52,036 nucleotides of DNA, taken from positions 1 through 52,036 of the forward strand of contig NZ_JAUSOE010000012.1 in the NCBI RefSeq assembly GCF_030656255.1. Direction: 5' to 3'. Each line of letters starts with the position of its first letter. The stretch's first letter is position 1. Below the pieces are notes generated by a model. The model saw only the letters and a list, made by a program, of their open reading frames with translations, was not told the DNA's origin and did no database searches. Of this stretch, positions 24,490 to 31,459 are shown piece by piece. Position numbers and translations under genes: made by a program. This stretch comes from Brevundimonas sp. (GTDB taxonomy: Bacteria > Pseudomonadota > Alphaproteobacteria > Caulobacterales > Caulobacteraceae).

Positions 24490-24501
24490 TGGTCTATACC
24501 A
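24490..24501. promoter_or_regulatory. Operator copy before phospholipase C (site 2)
   Basis: TGGTCTATACCA differs from the core of site 1 (TGGTCTAGACCA) at one central base. It ends 24 bp before the phospholipase C start codon. A degenerate third copy, GGTATCAGACCA, is at 24416-24427, about 75 bp before the gntR start. Confidence 0.65.
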
Positions 24502-24525
24502 AAATTGAAAAGGGGGATTTGATCC

Positions 24526-26664
24526 ATGTCAAATGATCGGCGGTCTTTCCTGCGGGGCGCGCTGGGCGGCGTAGCGGCCGGCGCAGCCTTGAACCTGCTG
24601 CCGGCGACGGTGCGCAAGGCCATGGCCATTCCGGCCAACAACGCCACCGGCACCATCATGGACGTCGAGCACGTGGTCATCTTCATGCAGGAGAACCGCG
24701 CCTTCGATCACTATCTCGGCGCCCTGAACGGCGTGCGCGGCTTCGGCGATCCCCGCCCGCAACCTCTGCCCGGCGGCGCCACGGTCTGGCGCCAGCCCAG
24801 CGATGAACATCCGGACGGTTTTGTCATCCCCTTTCACGGGGATTCGCGCACCACCAACGCCTATACGGTCGATGGATCGGACCAGGGGCATAAGGCCGCC
24901 GTCACCATCGTCAACGGCGGCCGCTATGACCAGTGGGGCCATTCAGGCGAGCTGCACAAGCGGATGGCCTATTACAAGGCCTCGGACCTGCCGTTCTACT
25001 ACGCCCTGGCCAGCGCCTTCACCGTCTGCGACGCCTACCACTGCTCGACCCTGACCCAGACCTATCCGAACCGACTCCATCTCTGGACCGGATGCAACGG
25101 CGGCGGAAAGGTCGGCGGCGATCCGGAGATGAGCAACTACGGCGAGGACGAGACGCCCAGCGCCGATATGGCCGAGGACAGGCCGATGGCCCGCGGTTCG
25201 CACGAATGGACCACCTACGCCGAACGGCTCCAGGCGGCGGGCGTCAGTTGGAAGGTCTATCAGGAATACGACAATTTCGGCGACAATATCCTGTCGGTGT
25301 TCAAGCCGTTCCGGCCGTGCCCCAAGGATTCGCCCCTGTATCAGCGCGGCCGCGCCTGGGTGTCGGAAGACAAGACCGGCGCGGATCGCACCCGCTCGGA
25401 CGGCGAACAGCTGGTGGAGGCCTTCCGCGCCGACATCGCCGGCGGGCGGCTGCCCCAGGTGTCGTGGATCGTCACGGCGGCGGATCTGTCCGAACATCCT
25501 CAAGCCGAGCCGTCAAAGGGCGAGCATGTCTGCGCCAAGCTGATCGAGGCCCTGGTCGATCATCCGGAGGTCTTCTCCAAGACCGTCTTCATCGTCAACT
25601 ATGACGAGGCCGGGGGCTTCTACGACCATGTCCAGCCGCCCATGCCGCCCCTGACGCCGGACCAGGGGCACAGCACGGTCTCCGTCGCCGGAGAAGCCAA
25701 GATCTATGGGCCGGACGCCGATCCAGCCCATCGTGGGGCGCATCCCCTGGGGCTGGGCATTCGGGTGCCCGCCATTGTGGTCTCGCCCTGGAGCCGCGGC
25801 GGCTTCGTCTGTTCGGAGGTGTTCGATCACACCTCCACGCTTCAGTTCCTGGAAAAACGCTTCGGCGTCAGGGAAGAGAATATCAGCGACTGGCGTCGGA
25901 CCGTCTGCGGCGACCTGACCTCCGCCTTCGACTTCGCGCGTCCGAACCAGGACTGGGCGGCCCTGTCCCTGCCGGCCACGGCCGACTACATGCAGCGCGT
26001 CGCCCGTTCCAAGGCTGCGCCCAGCCTGCGGATTCCGGAGCGCCAGACGCCGGCCTTCCAGGACGGACCGCAGCGTGGTGCGCGCGCCTTGCCCTATGAC
26101 CTGGCCGCCACGGCCCGCGTCGTGGACGGGGCGGTCATGATTGATCTGGTCAATAGCGGGCGGACTGGCGCGGTCTTCCAGGTGTTCGACAACAGCGACC
26201 GAGCGGGGCCCTGGCGCTTCACCTTGGGATCGGGTGAAGCCTATACAGCTGGACATTGGAACGACGGCCGGCCCGACGTCTATGATCTGACGGTTCACGG
26301 TCCCAACGGCTTCTATCGTCGGTTCGCCGGCGACGCCGCGCACCCCCAGCCCCAGGTGACGATCTCCACCGACGCCAAGGGTCTTCTGACGGTCGGGCTG
26401 ACCGGTGCGCAGGAGGGGACGGCCCAGGCGGTGCTGGACATGGACGCCGCCTATCCCCTGTCCGAAGGTGAGGCGCGCCGCCGCTTGACCCTTCGTCCCG
26501 GGACGGAGGCGCGTTCGGTCTGGGATCTGCGCGGCAGCGACCATTGGTACGATCTGACCGTGACCCTGGCCGACGATCCGACCTTCATTCAGCGCCTGGC
26601 CGGTCATGTGGAGACCGGTCGTCCCAGCCGCACGGACCCCGCCATCGGACGCATGCGCCTGTGA
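24526..26664 (+). CDS. Phosphocholine-specific phospholipase C, Tat-exported
   Basis: A 712-residue secreted lipase of the PlcH/PlcN/acid phosphatase AcpA family, which cleaves phosphatidylcholine or sphingomyelin to diacylglycerol or ceramide and the head group. A Tat signal opens the protein (NDRRSFLRGALGGVAAGAAL). The catalytic domain (~residues 45-480) has HVVIFMQENRAFDHYLGALN with metal ligand and nucleophile region, YDEAGGFYDHVQPP, and VVSPWSRGGFVCSEVFDHTS. Two C-terminal beta domains of the phospholipase C type (~515-700) complete it, one with AVFQVFDNSDRAGPWRFTLG. The gene has its own copy of the GntR-type operator. It precedes an HD-domain gene with which it probably forms an operon. 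Confidence 0.92.
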   Translation: MSNDRRSFLRGALGGVAAGAALNLLPATVRKAMAIPANNATGTIMDVEHVVIFMQENRAFDHYLGALNGVRGFGDPRPQPLPGGATVWRQPSDEHPDGFVIPFHGDSRTTNAYTVDGSDQGHKAAVTIVNGGRYDQWGHSGELHKRMAYYKASDLPFYYALASAFTVCDAYHCSTLTQTYPNRLHLWTGCNGGGKVGGDPEMSNYGEDETPSADMAEDRPMARGSHEWTTYAERLQAAGVSWKVYQEYDNFGDNILSVFKPFRPCPKDSPLYQRGRAWVSEDKTGADRTRSDGEQLVEAFRADIAGGRLPQVSWIVTAADLSEHPQAEPSKGEHVCAKLIEALVDHPEVFSKTVFIVNYDEAGGFYDHVQPPMPPLTPDQGHSTVSVAGEAKIYGPDADPAHRGAHPLGLGIRVPAIVVSPWSRGGFVCSEVFDHTSTLQFLEKRFGVREENISDWRRTVCGDLTSAFDFARPNQDWAALSLPATADYMQRVARSKAAPSLRIPERQTPAFQDGPQRGARALPYDLAATARVVDGAVMIDLVNSGRTGAVFQVFDNSDRAGPWRFTLGSGEAYTAGHWNDGRPDVYDLTVHGPNGFYRRFAGDAAHPQPQVTISTDAKGLLTVGLTGAQEGTAQAVLDMDAAYPLSEGEARRRLTLRPGTEARSVWDLRGSDHWYDLTVTLADDPTFIQRLAGHVETGRPSRTDPAIGRMRL

Positions 26665-26717
26665 CCGACGCCATGGCCGCTCGCCCGATTTCGACCCCGC
26701 TTACAGACGGACTTTCG

Positions 26718-27293
26718 ATGACTTCTCCTGTGGATGCCGACGCCTTCTTCACCGAACTGTCGGACCTGTTCAGCCGACTGGGTGCGCTGCATTACGGCGA
26801 AGACGTCAGTCAACTGGAGCATGCCCTTCAGACCGCGCATCATGCGCGCGTCGATGGGGCGCCGCCGGCCCTGGTGGCGGCGGCCCTGCTGCACGATGTC
26901 GGCCATATGATGCAGAAGGCCGGCGAGGACGCCGCCGATCGCGGCATCGACACCCGCCACGAACATATCAGCGCCGGCTATCTGTCGCGCGCCTTCGGCC
27001 CCGAAGTGACCGAGCCGGTCCGGCTGCACGTCGCGGCCAAACGGTGTCTGGCGACCACTGCGCCGGGCTATGTCGATCGCCTCAGCGCCGCCTCGCTCCA
27101 GAGCCTGGCCCTGCAGGGCGGGCCGATGAGCCCGGCCGAGGTCGAAGAATTCATGGCCTCGCCGGCGGCCGAAGCCGCCCTTCGGCTGCGCCGCTACGAC
27201 GAACTGGGCAAGGCCCAGGGCGTCGAGGTCGCCGGCTTCGAGGCCTATCGCGAGCTTCTCTGCGACCTGATCAACCGCAGGGCTGAAACCTAG
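26718..27293 (+). CDS. HD-domain oxygenase-like protein, PhnZ/TIGR03276 type
   Basis: A 191-residue HD-domain protein of the set found in phosphonate degradation operons (TIGR03276), related to PhnZ. PhnZ is a di-iron oxygenase that turns 1-hydroxy-2-aminoethylphosphonate into glycine and phosphate. Seen: YGEDVSQLEHALQTAHHA (residues 26-43), ALLHDVGHMM with the HD pair at 59-60, RHEHISAGYLSRAFG (81-95), LHVAAKRCLATTAPGYV (His104, Lys108), LALQGGPMSPAE. The iron ligands and the catalytic Lys seem present. The Tyr before the Glu sits one position nearer than usual (YGE rather than YxGE). ATG 26718 was chosen from spacing to these motifs; GTG 26661, overlapping the lipase stop by 4 bp, is possible. 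No PhnY-type partner is nearby. Confidence 0.85.
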   Translation: MTSPVDADAFFTELSDLFSRLGALHYGEDVSQLEHALQTAHHARVDGAPPALVAAALLHDVGHMMQKAGEDAADRGIDTRHEHISAGYLSRAFGPEVTEPVRLHVAAKRCLATTAPGYVDRLSAASLQSLALQGGPMSPAEVEEFMASPAAEAALRLRRYDELGKAQGVEVAGFEAYRELLCDLINRRAET

Positions 27294-27378
27294 TTTTCAT
27301 TTCAACTATGGGGGTTGTTGAATGAGTAAGCGTTTCCATCGTCGCCGGTCCGGATAGCCGGGCCAGCGAGAGAATGAC

Positions 27379-27401
27379 CGACGTCGCCTGAAGCGACGTC
27401 G
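27379..27401. terminator. Hairpin after the HD-domain gene
   Basis: Perfect 9-bp stem CGACGTCGC / GCGACGTCG around a 5-nt loop, 86 bp past the stop. No T-tract follows. The remaining 27294-27534 holds no supportable gene and should include the promoter of the following TonB receptor. Confidence 0.5.
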
Positions 27402-27534
27402 CTACAGCCGAACACGATCGGCCGGGGGGCCAACAGGGTGATCGCCACCGACGGGGCGCGCACGTGCGTCGCTGATCGCTGACGGCTGCCTCGCGCCGAC
27501 CCTGATCAGTCGAACCGAAATCACATCAGGATCA

Positions 27535-30417
27535 ATGGAGACAGTCATGTCGCGTCATGTCATCGCCCGCGCGCGGGCCGCTCATCGTCAAACCTTCACC
27601 GGCGCCGATTTGCGCACGGTGCTTCTGGCGGGTTCCGCCGTTCTTGCGGCCTCGTCCGCCCACGCTCAGACGGTTCAGTCACAAGCCACAGCTGCGGCCG
27701 AGGTGGACGAGGTCGTCGTCACGGGTCAGCGTCTCAGCACCGCCAACGCCATCGAGGCCCAACGCCGGTCGGGCGTGGTCTCCAGCGTGATCTCGTCCGA
27801 TGACCTGGGCAAACTGCCCGACGCCAACGTCGCCGACGCCCTGGCGCGCGCGCCGGGCATCAATGTGGTGGTGAACCAGGAAACGGGCGAGGGCGAATAT
27901 GTCTCGGTCCGGGGTCTGGCCGGCACCTTCAACGCCTATTCGATCAACGGCGTCCGCGTCGCCCTGACCGACCCCGACAGCCGCAAGATGTCGATGACGG
28001 TCCTGCCGCCCAACGGCCTGAAGAGCATCACCGTCTCCAAGACGCTGACGCCCGACATGGACGGGGACGCCATCGGCGGCTCGGTCAACTTCCAGACCCC
28101 GACGGCCTTCGACTTCACCAAGCCGGTGGCGCGCGCCTTCCTCAGCTACGGGATCAATGACCGGGCGCAGGAACAGGGCGAGGAAGACGGTTCGGGCCAG
28201 ATCCAAATGGACTTCGCCAGCCGCCTGTCCTCCGACAGCCGATTCGGCGCCTTCGTCTCGTTCAACTACGGCAAGAGCAATAGCCTGAACGAAGAAACCG
28301 AAAACGACGGCGAGTGGGAGCCCTACCGCTGGCGCAAGGATAGTGAAGAAGCGATAGACGAGCGCTCGATGTACCTTCCGGGCATCGACCTCGACTACCG
28401 GCGTATCGAACAGGAGCGTTTCGGCGGAAACTTCTCGCTGGATTATCGCGGAGACACGAACGACTTCTATCTCCGCGGCCAGTACAGCCGTCTGGAGCGG
28501 ACCGGCACCAACGACTACACCGATTTCCGCAGCAGAAAGACCAAGCGCCTTCAGCAAGTCGATGTGGAAAACTCAAGCCTGATCCAGCCGGACGACGCCG
28601 TCGTCGGATTCGGCGCCAAGGGCCGCATCTACAGCTACACCGTCGCTCAGATGAAAGACTTCGACGCCGACGGCCTGATCACCGACGCCGACCGCCAGAG
28701 CAGTTCGTCCTACTGGTCATTGTTTGGTCGGTCCGGTGTTTGGCAGCCTGAGACCTTCCAGTTCGCCCGCACCTTCCAGACCCTGGACCAGACCTCGACC
28801 CTGGGCACGATCAACCTGGGCGGCCAAAGCCGTCTGAACCGCCTGACCCTGGACTATGATCTGAGCTACAGCGCCGGCGAGAAGGGCGGCCCGGACAGTT
28901 TCTCGGTCACCTACAACTGCGACGCCTGTTCGGCGCCGTTCAATCAGACGGGTCTGCTGTGGTCGTCCTACGATCCGCGCTTCCCGATGCCGCAACTGCC
29001 GGCCTTCGCCCAGAACGCGCAGAACGATCCCAACCTGTTGCCCTATGACGGCGGCGGCCGCAGCCGCGACAAACAGACCGACGCGCGCACGGCGTTCAAG
29101 TTCGACGCCGTCTATGAGATGGAAGGCCTCGTCCGTCACCTGAAGGCGGGCGTGAAGATCCTCCGGTCTGAACGCGAATATGACGCCACGCCGATCTGGG
29201 GCGGTTCGTTCGACAACACGCCTCTGGAGGGCAAGAGCCTGGGTCAGTCGGGCCTGATTGATCGCGAGGTCGGCTCCGTTCTGAATGGCCGCTATTACTA
29301 TGGCGCCATCCTGAACCGGGACAAGGTGATCGCCGCCATCGAGGCCGCCCAGAAGGCCAATCCGGTCAACTATTCCTACGCTGATCTGAACTCGAGCGAT
29401 AAGAGCGGCGAAGAGACCATCTACGCCGGTTACGGTCTGGCCAGCTTCCAGTTCAACGCTCTGGACGTGGTCGCCGGCCTGCGGGTGGAACATACCGAAG
29501 TCACCAACACCAACTGGATCGAGGACGACGCCCAGACCGGCTTCGGCGACACCGACAGCAACTACACGAACGTCCTGCCCAGCGTGACGGCCATCTACCG
29601 TCCGTCGGACAACTTCGTCTATCGCGGCGCGATCTGGACCAGCTTCTCCCGGCCGGAGTTCAGCAATATCTCGCGCGGCGTGAGCGTCAGCCGGGCGTCG
29701 CCGCGTCCCGGCCAGACCCTGGGCGACATCGTCTCGATCAGCCGGGGCAATCCCGACCTGAAACCGGCCGAGGCCCTGAATCTGGACGTTTCGGCCGAAT
29801 ATTACCCGGACCGTTCCAGCCTGGTCTCCATCGGCGTCTTCCACAAGAAGATCGACCACTTCATCTTCACCAACGGCAGCGCGGTCGACGCCGACACCCA
29901 GGAAGGCACGATCACCATCAGCCAACCCAAGAACGGTGAAACGGCCAAGATCACGGGCGTCGAACTGAACCTGATCAAGTCGTTCGAGGGCATGGACGCG
30001 CCCTTCGACGGCTTCGGCGTCGAGGCTAACCTGACCCGTCAGGTCAGCGAGGCCGAAACCGGTCTGGACTACCGCAAGGGCCGGTCGATCTCCTTCATCC
30101 AGGCGCCGGACCTGATCTACAACGCCTCTCTGACCTATCAGAAATACGGCTTCGAAGCCCGCCTGTCTTACCAGTACCAAGGCGCCTATATCGAAGACCT
30201 GCGCGACAACGCCGTGGATAAATGGGTCCAACCGAACAAGAGCCTGGACTTCCACTCGCGCTACAACTTCCGCCCCGGTCTGACGATGGACTTTGACGTC
30301 CAGAACATCCTGGACGGCCATCGCTACTACACCACCAAGGGCGAGAGCCCCTCGTACCAGAAAGACTATATGGAGCCGGGTCGGAACTTCCTGGTCCGCT
30401 TGGCCTACTCCTACTGA
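27535..30417 (+). CDS. TonB-dependent receptor, Xanthomonas/Caulobacter type (TIGR01782)
   Basis: A 960-residue outer-membrane transporter. The signal peptide ends near residue 45 (AVLAASSAHAQ), followed by the TonB box region VDEVVVTGQRLS. The plug shows ANVADALARAPGINVVVNQE, GEYVSVRGLAGTFNAYSING, and LKSITVSKTLTPDMDGDAIG then GSVNFQTP, the hallmark of the TonB-Xanth-Caul class. The barrel ends in NFLVRLAYSY. This class often imports glycans or other bulky nutrients rather than iron. Its place between two phospholipase C genes suggests uptake of a lipid head group, glycero-derivative or phosphonate; that is inference. The ATG at 27535 has AGGATC close by; ATG 27547, with GGAGAC before it, is also possible. 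Confidence 0.93.
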   Translation: METVMSRHVIARARAAHRQTFTGADLRTVLLAGSAVLAASSAHAQTVQSQATAAAEVDEVVVTGQRLSTANAIEAQRRSGVVSSVISSDDLGKLPDANVADALARAPGINVVVNQETGEGEYVSVRGLAGTFNAYSINGVRVALTDPDSRKMSMTVLPPNGLKSITVSKTLTPDMDGDAIGGSVNFQTPTAFDFTKPVARAFLSYGINDRAQEQGEEDGSGQIQMDFASRLSSDSRFGAFVSFNYGKSNSLNEETENDGEWEPYRWRKDSEEAIDERSMYLPGIDLDYRRIEQERFGGNFSLDYRGDTNDFYLRGQYSRLERTGTNDYTDFRSRKTKRLQQVDVENSSLIQPDDAVVGFGAKGRIYSYTVAQMKDFDADGLITDADRQSSSSYWSLFGRSGVWQPETFQFARTFQTLDQTSTLGTINLGGQSRLNRLTLDYDLSYSAGEKGGPDSFSVTYNCDACSAPFNQTGLLWSSYDPRFPMPQLPAFAQNAQNDPNLLPYDGGGRSRDKQTDARTAFKFDAVYEMEGLVRHLKAGVKILRSEREYDATPIWGGSFDNTPLEGKSLGQSGLIDREVGSVLNGRYYYGAILNRDKVIAAIEAAQKANPVNYSYADLNSSDKSGEETIYAGYGLASFQFNALDVVAGLRVEHTEVTNTNWIEDDAQTGFGDTDSNYTNVLPSVTAIYRPSDNFVYRGAIWTSFSRPEFSNISRGVSVSRASPRPGQTLGDIVSISRGNPDLKPAEALNLDVSAEYYPDRSSLVSIGVFHKKIDHFIFTNGSAVDADTQEGTITISQPKNGETAKITGVELNLIKSFEGMDAPFDGFGVEANLTRQVSEAETGLDYRKGRSISFIQAPDLIYNASLTYQKYGFEARLSYQYQGAYIEDLRDNAVDKWVQPNKSLDFHSRYNFRPGLTMDFDVQNILDGHRYYTTKGESPSYQKDYMEPGRNFLVRLAYSY

Positions 30418-30435
30418 TCCGAAGATGAAGCGCCG

Positions 30436-30467
30436 GCCCGCCCCCGATCCTGCGATCGGGGGCGGGC
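30436..30467. terminator. Strong hairpin between TonB receptor and DeoR gene
   Basis: Perfect 14-bp GC-rich stem (30436-30449 with 30454-30467) and a 4-nt loop, located between convergent genes. No T-tract follows, but stability and place suggest a bidirectional terminator. Confidence 0.7.
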
Positions 30468-30535
30468 TAGGCAGCCGCCGGCGACCAGGTTTTCATCCGA
30501 CGAATGCGCTGGAGCCCTGGCTCCGCGCGCGCGAT

Positions 30536-31297
30536 TCAGTTGGCGACCAAGATGTCGGTGCGGCTTTCCCGCGCGGCGGCTTCGATGGCGGGAGGGGCCG
30601 GACGGTCGGTGACGATCAGATCCACCTGAGACCACTCCGCCGCAATGCTCCGGCCGGGCGCTTCGAACTTCGAGGCGTCGGCGAGGCAGATCGTCCTGCG
30701 GGCGTTCGGCAGGACTGCTCGCGCAAACTCAGCCTCTTCCGGTTCGTGGTCCAGAAAGCCCCGCGCGGCGTCTATGGCGACGATGGAGAAGACGGCGAGA
30801 TCGGGCACGAACCGGTTGGCGTATGCCGCCGCCTCGGCGCCAAAGGCCGCGCGATAGGTCGTGTTGACCGCGCCGCCCGCCAGGAACAGTCGCGCCTCCG
30901 ACGTCGCCGCCAGTTCGCTGGCGGTTTCAAGGCTGTTGGTGACCACGGTCAGGTTGCGCATCGATGCGATCTCGCGCGCCATCCAGAAGGCCGTCGTGCT
31001 GGAATCCAGCAGCAGGGTCATGCCCGGCTCGACAAGGTTCGCCGCGCAGGCCGCGATCCGCTTCTTGGCCTCCGCATTGACATTGAGCCGCTGGCGCCAG
31101 GGCGCCTCGGCGCGCCGGTCGCGCAGGCGGACGCCACCGTGCACCTTCCGCACCGCACCGTCCAGTTCCAGGCGCCGTATGTCTCGACGCACGGTTTCTT
31201 CCGAGACGGCGAAGGCCGTCGCCAGGTCGGCGATCGTGCAGGATCCCTGATCAGACAGGGCCGAAAGAATGGCGTCGAGCCTGGCCGTCTGATTCAA
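30536..31297 (-). CDS. DeoR/GlpR family transcriptional regulator
   Basis: A 253-residue regulator. The N-terminal DeoR helix-turn-helix (residues ~3-58) includes RLDAILSALSDQGSCTIADL, AVSEETVRRDIRRLELDGAV, and the family signature RKVHGGVRL. The C-terminal sensor domain (~75-250) is of the sugar-phosphate-binding ISOCOT fold: LLLDSSTTAFWMA, LTVVTNSLETASELA, FLAGGAVN, ICLADASKFE. DeoR proteins usually respond to phosphorylated sugars or glycerol phosphate, which would fit a neighbouring lipase. The start is taken as TTG 31297 because GGGGG lies 5 nt upstream; ATG 31330 would add 11 residues but lies inside an operator-like repeat. It is divergent from the second TonB receptor. Confidence 0.9.
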   Translation of the reverse strand: MNQTARLDAILSALSDQGSCTIADLATAFAVSEETVRRDIRRLELDGAVRKVHGGVRLRDRRAEAPWRQRLNVNAEAKKRIAACAANLVEPGMTLLLDSSTTAFWMAREIASMRNLTVVTNSLETASELAATSEARLFLAGGAVNTTYRAAFGAEAAAYANRFVPDLAVFSIVAIDAARGFLDHEPEEAEFARAVLPNARRTICLADASKFEAPGRSIAAEWSQVDLIVTDRPAPPAIEAAARESRTDILVAN

Positions 31298-31322
31298 CCT
31301 ATCCCCCTTTAATGCACCACTA

Positions 31323-31378
31323 TGTGGCATGTGGCGCTCTTCGTCGTCAAAAGCCACACGAAAACACAAAATGCCACA
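31323..31378. promoter_or_regulatory. Nested inverted repeats, probable DeoR operator
   Basis: Two inverted pairs share one centre region between the divergent DeoR and TonB receptor genes: TGTGGCAT (31323-31330) with ATGCCACA (31371-31378), and TGTGGC (31330-31335) with GCCACA (31353-31358). The arms are the same word, so a dimeric or tetrameric regulator could bind two half-site pairs. Placement suggests control of both genes. Confidence 0.6.
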
Positions 31379-31459
31379 ATAGTTCACATCCGTGTCATAG
31401 GGATGGCGTAGATCGTCCACTGAGACGGCTTGGCGCCGTCCAGCTCAGGGGATGTCATC

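Noticed and set aside
27322..27357. An 11-codon mini-frame before the TonB receptor
   Set aside because: It is very Arg-rich and lacks a regulatory codon run or a paired attenuator. Chance is more likely than a leader peptide.
27541..27568. GTCAT repeats resembling a Pho box before the TonB receptor
   Set aside because: They overlap the start codon and signal peptide rather than a promoter, and the spacing does not fit a PhoB site.
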